From Campylobacterales bacterium (GTDB taxonomy: Bacteria; Campylobacterota; Campylobacteria; Campylobacterales; Arcobacteraceae), in contig JAIELU010000231.1 of assembly GCA_019752775.1 (NCBI GenBank), forward strand, positions 1 through 27,293: a DNA stretch of 27,293 nucleotides, written 5' to 3'. Every line of letters begins with the position of its first letter. The stretch's first letter is position 1. Below the pieces are notes generated by a model, which made no database searches, was not told where the DNA came from, and saw only the letters and a list, made by a program, of their open reading frames with translations. Both the position numbers and the translations under genes were made by a program. Shown here in pieces: positions 16,274 through 23,641 of the stretch.

Positions 16274-16569
16274 TATTGTTCCTATATTTTTAATCTTATC
16301 CTATGCAAAAAGTATTCCAAAAAAATACTAGCATTTCAAAAACATTTCCGTATTCTAATGCAAATAGGATAAATTTTGTCTTAATTAAATATCTTCATTC
16401 TATTTTTTTAAAATTATATTGTATTTAAATTTTAATAAAGAACTCTATTTAGTTTGAAAATGTAATTATTTTTTCATATTTTTGTTATACTTTTTAAAAC
16501 TTTTATGATAAGATTCTAAATAGGATAAGTTTTATCCTATTTTATTATTAAAGAATATTGGAGTTAATG
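16274..16569. promoter_or_regulatory. nifS / sufB divergent control region with four ATAGGATAA boxes
   Basis: This 296-base region drives both iron-sulfur operons. The nonamer TTATCCTAT or its complement ATAGGATAA occurs at 16296-16304, 16364-16372, 16520-16528 and 16532-16540. The last two form a dyad (next entry). The first two face each other about 60 bases apart on the nifS side, each followed or preceded by a GCAA. The sufB promoter is probably TATACT at 16486-16491 with an extended TG. For nifS, TAGAAT (minus, 16357-16352) is a candidate. A second inverted repeat AGTATT-N7-AATACT lies at 16311-16329. That the boxes are regulator sites is inference. Confidence 0.6.
16518..16542. repeat. 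25-base perfect dyad in front of sufB
   Basis: Arms AAATAGGATAA and TTATCCTATTT (11 bases each) flank the spacer GTT. The dyad lies 27 bases after the TATACT box and 28 bases before the sufB start, downstream of the predicted start point. This position favours a repressor site or an RNA hairpin in the leader. No T-run follows closely enough for a normal terminator, although TTTATTATTA comes after it. Confidence 0.75.
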
Positions 16570-18015
16570 ATGAGTGATAATAAACAGTTAGAAGATATTA
16601 TTAATAAAGATTATAAATTGGGCTTTGAAACTCTAGTACAAAGTGACACCTTTGAAAAAGGTTTAAACGAAGATGTAATTAGAGCAATATCAGCAAAAAA
16701 AGATGAACCTGAATGGCTTTTGGATTTTAGACTTAAAGCTTATAAAAAATGGTTAAAGATGGAAGAGCCATCTTGGGCGAATTTAGATTATCCAAAAATA
16801 GATTATCAAAATATAGCATATTATTCTGCACCAAAAAAAGCCTTAGACTCATTAGATGATGTTGATCCTGAGATTTTAAAGACTTATGAAAAACTAGGAA
16901 TTCCCCTAGAAGAGCAAAAACAACTAGCTGGGGTTAAAAATGTTGCTGTTGATGCTGTATTTGATTCAGTTTCAGTAAAAACAACATATCAAGATGAACT
17001 TGAAAAACTAGGAATAATATTTTGTTCAATTAGTGAAGCAGCACATAAACATCCAGAACTTATACAAGAATATTTAGCTAGTGTAGTTCCTGTTGTTGAT
17101 AACTATTTTGCCTGTTTAAATAGTGCTGTTTTTACAGATGGAAGTTTTGTATATATTCCACCAAATGTAAGATGTCCTATGGAATTATCAACATATTTTA
17201 GAATAAATGCTTTAAATACAGGACAATTTGAAAGAACTTTAATCATTTGTGATGAAAACTCTTATGTATCTTATAATGAAGGCTGTTCCGCTCCAACAAG
17301 AGATGAAAGACAACTTCATGCAGCAGTTGTTGAATTGGTTGCACTTAAAAATGGACAAATAAAATATTCAACTATTCAAAACTGGTTTCCAGGTGATGAC
17401 AATGGAAAAGGTGGAATTTTAAATTTTGTTACAAAAAGAGGAATCTGTAAAGGTGATAATTCAAAAATATCTTGGACACAAGTTGAAACTGGAAGTGCTA
17501 TTACATGGAAATATCCATCATGTATACTTGCAGGTGATAATAGTGTTGGAGAGTTTTATTCAGTTGCAATTGCTTCAAAAGCACAACAAGCAGATACTGG
17601 AACTAAAATGGTTCATTTAGGGAAGAATACTAAATCTACAATCATCTCAAAAGGAATCTCTGCAATGCATGGAAGAAATGCATATAGAGGATTAGTTCGT
17701 GTTGGTAAAAGTGCATCAAATGCTAGAAATATTTCTCAATGTGATTCATTATTAATTGGAAATAAATGCCATGCACACACTTATCCATATCATGAAATTA
17801 GAAATTCAAGTGCAAATATAGAACATGAAGCAACCACTTCAAAAATTTCTGATGAACAACTTTTTTATATATCTCAAAGAGGAATTAGTGAAGAAAACGC
17901 AATTGCAATGATTGTAAATGGTTTTTGTAAAGAGGTTCTAAAAGAGTTACCAATGGAATTTGCAGCTGAAGCAAAAGAGTTATTAAATATATCATTAGAA
18001 GGAAGTGTGGGTTAA
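16570..18015 (+). CDS. sufB: Iron-sulfur cluster assembly protein SufB
   Basis: Core scaffold subunit of the SufBC2D complex, which assembles clusters under oxidative or iron-poor conditions. I choose ATG 16570, six bases after GGAG; ATG 16567 has only three bases and a TTG at 16558 overlaps the site. The product has 481 residues (E. coli 495). The beta-helix core is intact. The conserved ISQCDSLLIG segment holds Cys391, equivalent to the functional Cys405 of E. coli, and EHEATTSKISDEQLFYISQRGISEE with the NGFC..V...LP ending completes the family signature. Three bases separate it from sufC. Confidence 0.96.
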   Translation: MSDNKQLEDIINKDYKLGFETLVQSDTFEKGLNEDVIRAISAKKDEPEWLLDFRLKAYKKWLKMEEPSWANLDYPKIDYQNIAYYSAPKKALDSLDDVDPEILKTYEKLGIPLEEQKQLAGVKNVAVDAVFDSVSVKTTYQDELEKLGIIFCSISEAAHKHPELIQEYLASVVPVVDNYFACLNSAVFTDGSFVYIPPNVRCPMELSTYFRINALNTGQFERTLIICDENSYVSYNEGCSAPTRDERQLHAAVVELVALKNGQIKYSTIQNWFPGDDNGKGGILNFVTKRGICKGDNSKISWTQVETGSAITWKYPSCILAGDNSVGEFYSVAIASKAQQADTGTKMVHLGKNTKSTIISKGISAMHGRNAYRGLVRVGKSASNARNISQCDSLLIGNKCHAHTYPYHEIRNSSANIEHEATTSKISDEQLFYISQRGISEENAIAMIVNGFCKEVLKELPMEFAAEAKELLNISLEGSVG

Positions 18016-18018
18016 ATC

Positions 18019-18789
18019 ATGGAAAAAAATACAATATTAAAAATAGAAAATTTACATGTTAATATAAACGATAGAGAAATTTTGAAAGGTCTTAATTTAG
18101 AAATAAAACCAGGTGAGATTCATGCTCTTATGGGTACAAATGGAGCAGGAAAATCAACATTAGTAAAAACTTTAAGTGCGCATTATGACTGTATTGTAAC
18201 TGAAGGAAAAATTACTTATAAAAATAAAGATTTACTTGAACTTGATGTATCACAAAGAGCAAATGAAGGAATTTTTATGAGTTTTCAATCTCCTATTGAA
18301 GTTGCAGGTGTAAATAATAGCTATTTTCTAAAGACTGCTATGAATGCAAAGAGAACTTATACTGGTTTACCTGAAATTGATGCAATGGAATTTTTAAAAC
18401 TTGTAAAAGAAGAGACTGGAAAATTTAATATCGATAGAAAACTTTTACAAAGAGATTTAAATGATGGTTTTAGTGGTGGTGAGAAAAAAAGAAATGAATT
18501 AATTCAACTTTTAATGCTTCAACCTGATTTAATCATGCTTGATGAGATTGACTCAGGGCTTGATGTGGATGCTATTAAAACTGTTGCAAATGTTATAAAT
18601 TCTATGCTTGATGGAAAAAGATCTATTTTGATGATTACTCACTATGATAGATTACTAGAGTTAATTAAACCTGATTTTGTACATATTTTAAATGATGGAA
18701 AAATTGTAAAAACAGGAGATTATAGCTTAGCTTTAGAACTTGATGAAAAAGGTTATGAAGCAATAGGAATTAAAGATGCAAATAAATAA
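18019..18789 (+). CDS. sufC: Iron-sulfur assembly ATPase SufC
   Basis: Cytoplasmic ABC-type ATPase that drives conformational change in SufBC2D. It has 256 residues. Walker A GTNGAGKST is at 39-47, the Q-loop SFQSP at 88-92, the signature FSGGEKKR at 151-158, Walker B LIMLDEIDSGLD with Glu176, and the switch His is in MITHYDRLL. FSGGEKKRNE and DEIDSGLD are the SufC-specific forms. It overlaps sufD by 14 bases. Confidence 0.97.
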   Translation: MEKNTILKIENLHVNINDREILKGLNLEIKPGEIHALMGTNGAGKSTLVKTLSAHYDCIVTEGKITYKNKDLLELDVSQRANEGIFMSFQSPIEVAGVNNSYFLKTAMNAKRTYTGLPEIDAMEFLKLVKEETGKFNIDRKLLQRDLNDGFSGGEKKRNELIQLLMLQPDLIMLDEIDSGLDVDAIKTVANVINSMLDGKRSILMITHYDRLLELIKPDFVHILNDGKIVKTGDYSLALELDEKGYEAIGIKDANK

Positions 18790-19810
18790 TATTGATGGTT
18801 TAATCCTTCCAAATAAAAAAGATGAAGAGTTTTTAAAAATAAATTTTGATTTGCTTTTTTCTTATGATTTTACAAAAACTGAAACTTATGAATTTGATAT
18901 TGTGGGATTAGAAACTATAAATGATAAAGAAAAATATGAATCAGTTTTATTCGATATTACTAGAAGTTTAGATAATCAACAAAAACTAATAACAATAAAT
19001 AAAAATATTGCTGAGCCTATTTTTTTAATTCATAAATTAAAAGAAAATGAAACAGTTTATACAAACTCATTAAAAATAAAAATTGCAAAAGATATAAAAG
19101 CAACTATTGTTGAAGTTTTCGTAAACTCTTGTACAAATAGTTTTTATGGAGTTAATAGAAAAATAGAATTAGAAGAAAATGCTTCTTTAGAATATGTAAA
19201 AATTCAAGATATAAATGCTTCAAATTCTATGATTTTCACAACTGCAATTGAACAACAAAATAGTTCAAATTTAGAAATTTCAAACTTTGAATATGGAAAT
19301 GGTTTTGTAGTAAATAGTTTTGAAAATATTATAAATGCCCAAAATACAAACTATGAATTAAATGCTTTAGTAAAACTTTTTGGTGATTCTACAACTTCAA
19401 ATCTTGTAAAAACTATTCACAATGAAAAAAGTTCAGTTAGTAATATAAACTATAAACATAGTTTAAAAGATAGTTCAAAAGCTGTATTTAAAGCAAAATC
19501 AATTGTAAATGAAACAGCACTTTATTCAAAGGCTTTTCAACACTGTAACACTATTTTATTAAGTGATGATGCAACGATTATTGCTCAACCTCACCTTGAA
19601 ATCTATATAGATGAGCTAGAAGCTAGTCATGGAACAACAACTGGAACTTTAAATAAAGAGCAACTTTTATATCTTCAATCAAGAGGAATTAGTAAAAATG
19701 AATCTTATGAGATGTTGTTAAGTGCTTTTGAAAACAAAATAGTTGATAATATAAAAGATGAATTAATAAAAGAATTTATTAAAAATTATAAAAGGGATAC
19801 ATATGTTTAG
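18776..19810 (+). CDS. sufD: Iron-sulfur assembly protein SufD (short form)
   Basis: Partner of SufB in the SufBC2D complex. It has 344 residues, shorter than E. coli SufD (423), with the reduction in the N-terminal helical region. The C-terminal signature is kept: ASHGTTTGTLNKEQLLYLQSRGISKNE, including His285, equivalent to the conserved SufD His360 implicated in cluster formation. The ATG lies inside sufC, with AGGA eight bases upstream. The Asn/Ser-rich middle is divergent, which is usual for SufD. Confidence 0.92.
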   Translation: MQINNIDGLILPNKKDEEFLKINFDLLFSYDFTKTETYEFDIVGLETINDKEKYESVLFDITRSLDNQQKLITINKNIAEPIFLIHKLKENETVYTNSLKIKIAKDIKATIVEVFVNSCTNSFYGVNRKIELEENASLEYVKIQDINASNSMIFTTAIEQQNSSNLEISNFEYGNGFVVNSFENIINAQNTNYELNALVKLFGDSTTSNLVKTIHNEKSSVSNINYKHSLKDSSKAVFKAKSIVNETALYSKAFQHCNTILLSDDATIIAQPHLEIYIDELEASHGTTTGTLNKEQLLYLQSRGISKNESYEMLLSAFENKIVDNIKDELIKEFIKNYKRDTYV

Positions 19811-20987
19811 AAAAGATTTCCCATATTTTCAAAATTCAAAAACTGTTTATTTAGACAATGGAGCAACAACGCAAAAACTAAAAAGTGTTATTGATTCACA
19901 AGTTGAATATTATGAACAATATTGTTCAAATACACATAGAAGTAATTTTGGTCATGCAAATAAAGCAACTTCTGAGTTTGAAAAAACAAGAAAACTTTTA
20001 AAAGAGTTTATAAATGCTTCAAAAAATGAAGAAATAATCTTCACAAAAGGAGTAACAGAATCTATAAATTTTATAGCTTCTTCATTTGCAATTGATTTTA
20101 AAACGGTAATTATTTCTTCTTTAGAACATCACTCAAATATTGTTCCTTGGCATATGCAAAATAGAACTTTAGGAGCTGGTCTTGAAGTTGTAAACTGCAA
20201 TGAAAATTTAGATTTTGACTTAGAACATTTTGAAGAATTATTAAATGCAAACCCAAATGCTTTTGTTAGTATCACTCATATTTCAAATGCTTTTGGAAAA
20301 ATTCATGATATAAAAACTATTACAAAACTAGCCCATAAATACGGTGCGATTGTTATGATTGATGGAGCTCAAAGTTTAGCTCATTTTAAAGTTGATGTTC
20401 AAGACCTTGATGTTGATTTCTTTGCAATTTCAGGTCATAAAACTTTTGCACCAACAGGTGTTGGAGCTATTTATGTAAAAGAGAAGTATTTAAAAAATAT
20501 CAAACCTTATCAAACGGGAGGAGCTACTATTCATGAAGTTGATTATAGTGGTTCAATCTTACTTGATTCTCCTTATAAATTTGAAGCAGGAACTCAAAAT
20601 ATCGCAGGTGTTATAGGATTTGGAAAAGCATTAGAATACATAAATCATGTGCGATATGAAAATATTGAAAGCCTTGAAAGTAAAGTTTTTAAATATTTAG
20701 ATGGGGAATTATCGAAACTTCCTGGAATTATTTTCTATAATGATTTAACTAATTGTGTAGGAAGTAGAAGTTTTAACTTTAAGGGAATAATTCACGATGA
20801 TATAGGAATTTTACTTGATAAAATGAATATAGCAGTAAGAGTTGGACATCATTGCGCACAACCTATTATGAAAAAACTGGGAATTAGAGGAACAATTAGA
20901 GTAAGTACTGCTTTTTATAATGACTATGTAGATGTTGATAAATTGATTGAAGCTTTAAAAAAAGCATTAAGTATGCTAAAGGATTAA
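19803..20987 (+). CDS. sufS: Cysteine desulfurase SufS (group II)
   Basis: Delivers sulfur from cysteine to SufE and then SufB. It has 394 residues. PLP-binding Lys213 is in SGHKTFAPTGVG, and catalytic Cys351 sits in RVGHHCAQPIM, the short, rigid loop of group II enzymes that need a SufE-type acceptor. Both LEHHSN (about 108-112) and the EAGTQN segment (about 261-266) are present. It overlaps sufD by 8 bases and is followed after 2 bases by sufE. It complements the group I enzyme NifS encoded across the control region. Confidence 0.96.
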   Translation: MFRKDFPYFQNSKTVYLDNGATTQKLKSVIDSQVEYYEQYCSNTHRSNFGHANKATSEFEKTRKLLKEFINASKNEEIIFTKGVTESINFIASSFAIDFKTVIISSLEHHSNIVPWHMQNRTLGAGLEVVNCNENLDFDLEHFEELLNANPNAFVSITHISNAFGKIHDIKTITKLAHKYGAIVMIDGAQSLAHFKVDVQDLDVDFFAISGHKTFAPTGVGAIYVKEKYLKNIKPYQTGGATIHEVDYSGSILLDSPYKFEAGTQNIAGVIGFGKALEYINHVRYENIESLESKVFKYLDGELSKLPGIIFYNDLTNCVGSRSFNFKGIIHDDIGILLDKMNIAVRVGHHCAQPIMKKLGIRGTIRVSTAFYNDYVDVDKLIEALKKALSMLKD

Positions 20988-20989
20988 AA

Positions 20990-21400
20990 TTGAGTACGAT
21001 AGAACAAAGAGTAGAAGAGATAAAAGAAGATTTAGATTTTTTTGAAGATGAATTACAAAAATATGAATATATTATAGATTTAGGGAAAAAATTAGAAGAG
21101 TTTGATGAAAAAGATAAAATTCCTGAAAATATTGTACATGGTTGTACTTCTCAAGTGTGGCTAACACATAAACAAAAAGATGGAAAACTATATTTTTATG
21201 GAACAAGTGATGCAATAATCGTAAAAGGTTTAGTTTACATGATACTAAAAATCTTTTCTGATTCAACTATCCAAGAGTTAAAAGATATTGATATGGATAT
21301 TGTTCATGAACTAAAATTAAGCGAAGTTATAACTCCAAATAGACAAAGTGGAGTAATAGGAATGATGAAAAAAATAAAAGAATATGCACTAAATGCGTAA
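20990..21400 (+). CDS. sufE: Sulfur acceptor SufE, TTG start
   Basis: Accepts persulfide sulfur from SufS and passes it to SufB. It has 136 residues. The acceptor is Cys52 in IVHGCTSQVWL, the same place as Cys51 of E. coli SufE. AAGGA six bases before TTG at 20990 makes that codon the start; no ATG is available before the conserved N-terminal helix. The rare start codon may keep SufE lower than SufS. Confidence 0.93.
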   Translation: MSTIEQRVEEIKEDLDFFEDELQKYEYIIDLGKKLEEFDEKDKIPENIVHGCTSQVWLTHKQKDGKLYFYGTSDAIIVKGLVYMILKIFSDSTIQELKDIDMDIVHELKLSEVITPNRQSGVIGMMKKIKEYALNA

Positions 21401-21410
21401 AGGATAAAAA

Positions 21411-21761
21411 ATGGAACCAACTTTTGATTTAAAAGAAATAGAAAATAAATTAATAGAACACTTAAAAAAAGTATATGACCCTGAAATTCCAACAAATATT
21501 TATGATTTAGGATTAATTTATAATATTGAATTTGACATAAACAACAACTATTTATATTGCACAGTTACAATGACGCTAACAAGCCCAACTTGCCCCGTTG
21601 CAGACAGTTTACTAGAACAAGTAAAATATGTAACTTTAGCAGTTGATGAAATAGATGAAGCATTCGTAAAATTGGTATTTTCGCCACCGTGGGATCCATC
21701 AATGATGAGTGAAGATGCAAAAGAGATTATGGGAGCAAGTGGTGCAGCTATGCCATTTTAG
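21411..21761 (+). CDS. sufT: SufT / MIP18-family (DUF59) protein
   Basis: Small cluster-maturation factor of 116 residues. The DUF59 signature DPEIPTNIYDLGLIYNIE is at about 23-40 and TLTSPTCPVADSL at about 55-67 with its single conserved Cys (Cys61), followed by SPPWDPSMMSEDAKE. SufT proteins help mature client iron-sulfur proteins under high demand. PaaD-type proteins share the domain, but no phenylacetate genes are near. As the last gene of the suf run it fits SufT. AAGGA lies seven bases upstream of the ATG. Confidence 0.9.
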   Translation: MEPTFDLKEIENKLIEHLKKVYDPEIPTNIYDLGLIYNIEFDINNNYLYCTVTMTLTSPTCPVADSLLEQVKYVTLAVDEIDEAFVKLVFSPPWDPSMMSEDAKEIMGASGAAMPF

Positions 21762-21771
21762 TGGCATAGCT
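21746..21771 (+). terminator. Hairpin at the end of the suf operon
   Basis: AGCTATGCCA (21746-21755) and its exact complement (21762-21771) enclose a 6-base loop that contains most of the sufT stop codon. The following T content (ATTCTCTC) is weak, so it may work as an RNA-protecting 3' end as well as a terminator. Confidence 0.65.
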
Positions 21772-21785
21772 ATTCTCTCAAAATT

Positions 21786-23360
21786 TTATTTTTTAAATGC
21801 AGTTATAATATCCGTAACAGTAACATTTGATTCATCTTGAATGATTCCTATATTTGAAGGTCTAAATAAAGAAGACAGAATAAGTTCTTTATCTTCTTTT
21901 TTTATCTCTGTTTCTTTTACAAAAGCCAAATAAGTTTGAATCATTACGACTCTTTCATGAGCATCTTCTGATAAATGTAAATTACTTAATGCAATCTTTA
22001 CTGTAATTCTAATTATCCAAAAAGCACTAGAAGATGCAAAAATCATTAATAGATACCAAGGTAAGTTACTATTTTCAAAATCTTTTAACAAACTACTTTC
22101 ATCTTTTTTCTCAGTTATCTCTTTTGAATCGGCATTTAATTCTTCTTTATATGTTTGTGTAACTTTTTCAATTTGTACATTTATGTCTATTCCTAAAGAT
22201 TTATTATCTTTAGCCTGTTTTTCAAGTTTTAATTCTTTTGGTTCACTTTTAATGTCTTTTTTTTCATTTAGTTTATTATTTTCATCACTTTTAACTGTTT
22301 TCTCTTTTTCTAATTTTTTATCAATTTTATTAATAATCTCACTAATAATTTCATTTTTTATACTTTCAGTTATTTCATTCTTTTGCATGTGAGAATTTAA
22401 AAAATACATTAAAATTAAAACTAAAATTATGATAAGAGATATTGCCATTCTTGTAAATTTCCAGAATTCTTTTTTATGTTTTTCTTGTTTAACTTTCCAA
22501 TAAGATACAGAAGCTCCAAGTTCAGCCCTTTTTTCTGCTGCAACAATTGTATTTTCATATTCTTCATTTATTGTTTTTGACTTCTCAAAAATCTTATTAA
22601 ATTCTAATTTTTTATCTTCTATTTCTTTATTTTCTTTTTGTAGATTCTCTAAATTATTTTCTAATACTAATATATCATTCTCATTTTTCAATAATTTATC
22701 TTTTAATACTTCTAACAACTCTAAAGAATCATCGGCTACAAAAAAATCAAAAATAGACTTATCTTTGATTTTTAATGCAATAATCTCAGCTAATTTTGTA
22801 TTACCTTTTTCTCCTTTAAATACTATATTAATTAATTCTATTAAATTTATATATTTTTCAGAAGAAAGTTCTTCTCTATTATTTGAGAATTCTTTAAAAA
22901 GAACATTATCATCTTTTGTTCTATAAAATTCATAGGTTATATTATCATCTAAGAAAATAAAATTAGATTTCTTTTCAAGTTTTAAATTTAATAGATTTAA
23001 CCAACTATTAAACCTTTTTTTAAATTCTTCTTCTGATATTTCTAAATTATCTGGCATTTCTAATATTTCAGTATTTTTTGGTACATTTGAAATCAAAAAT
23101 CCAGCATCATTCTCAAATGGATGTATATAATCTAAAATATTAGATTGTCTTGTATAATTTAAAAGACTGTTAATTTTATTTTCAATTGTTTGTAATAATT
23201 CTTTACTATCTATATTTTGTATATTTTTTAAATAAATTTCAATTACTGCATTCAATTTATCTAAATTATAATTATGCCCTTTTAGTTTTACTGAAGTTCT
23301 TGGATTTTCAAGATTTACTTTTAGTTCTAATAACTTTACTTTTAATTGTTCAATATTCAT
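21786..23360 (-). CDS. DUF6161-like membrane protein with long charged linker
   Basis: Protein of 524 residues, function unknown. Residues 1-210 are a soluble N-terminal region. Residues 215-270 form a coiled coil (NENDILVLENNLENLQKEN). EKRAELGASVSYWKVKQEKHKKEF (276-299) precedes a first membrane helix at about 305-321. A Lys/Glu-rich stretch of about 110 residues follows, then a second helix at about 434-450. The conserved-looking C-terminus is at 451-505 (KIALSNLHLSEDAHERVVMIQTYLAFV, then LILSSLFRPSNIGI). That last block is what I remember for DUF6161; the match needs a profile search. It is a single gene, transcribed against the suf operon and away from the biotin carboxylase. The uneven Lys/Asn/Glu composition suggests an accessory gene. 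Confidence 0.65.
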   Translation of the reverse strand: MNIEQLKVKLLELKVNLENPRTSVKLKGHNYNLDKLNAVIEIYLKNIQNIDSKELLQTIENKINSLLNYTRQSNILDYIHPFENDAGFLISNVPKNTEILEMPDNLEISEEEFKKRFNSWLNLLNLKLEKKSNFIFLDDNITYEFYRTKDDNVLFKEFSNNREELSSEKYINLIELINIVFKGEKGNTKLAEIIALKIKDKSIFDFFVADDSLELLEVLKDKLLKNENDILVLENNLENLQKENKEIEDKKLEFNKIFEKSKTINEEYENTIVAAEKRAELGASVSYWKVKQEKHKKEFWKFTRMAISLIIILVLILMYFLNSHMQKNEITESIKNEIISEIINKIDKKLEKEKTVKSDENNKLNEKKDIKSEPKELKLEKQAKDNKSLGIDINVQIEKVTQTYKEELNADSKEITEKKDESSLLKDFENSNLPWYLLMIFASSSAFWIIRITVKIALSNLHLSEDAHERVVMIQTYLAFVKETEIKKEDKELILSSLFRPSNIGIIQDESNVTVTDIITAFKK

Positions 23361-23641
23361 AATATTTCCTATAATCTATTTTTTTAATAACACATGAAAT
23401 CAAATTAATTCTTCTACTCAAAAATATTTTTAAGTTCTTTCTATTTTAATCTATTACATTATACTAAATTTAAGTTGTAATAAAATAATTTATAATAATT
23501 ATTCTTCTTCAAAAATAAACAATAATAAATAAAATATTTAGCAATAATGAACAATTATTTTAGCAATGAATAAGAAGATTAAATTTAAAAAAAACTCTAC
23601 AATTCCCGAATAAAATTAAAATCTACAAAAGGCAAAATTAG
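23361..23641. promoter_or_regulatory. AT-rich divergent region upstream of the biotin carboxylase
   Basis: The 281 bases hold no open frame worth calling. The plus-strand promoter is probably TACAAT at 23598-23603, and AAGG before the ATG is the ribosome site. A direct repeat TTTAGCAAT occurs at 23537-23545 and 23559-23567, exactly 22 bases apart (two helix turns). Upstream, AATAATT and AATTATT form a small inverted repeat near 23490. Control by a DNA-binding protein is possible, but A/T-rich repeats arise easily by chance. Confidence 0.4.

Noticed and set aside
22183..22392. Ser/Phe-rich plus-strand frame inside the DUF6161-like gene
   Set aside because: Mirror of the Lys/Glu-rich linker in the opposite strand.
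23361..23641. Possible origin of replication, CRISPR leader or small RNA in the AT-rich gap
   Set aside because: No DnaA-box cluster, no regular repeats with spacers and no stable hairpin with a T-run; only short A/T repeats and a promoter are seen.
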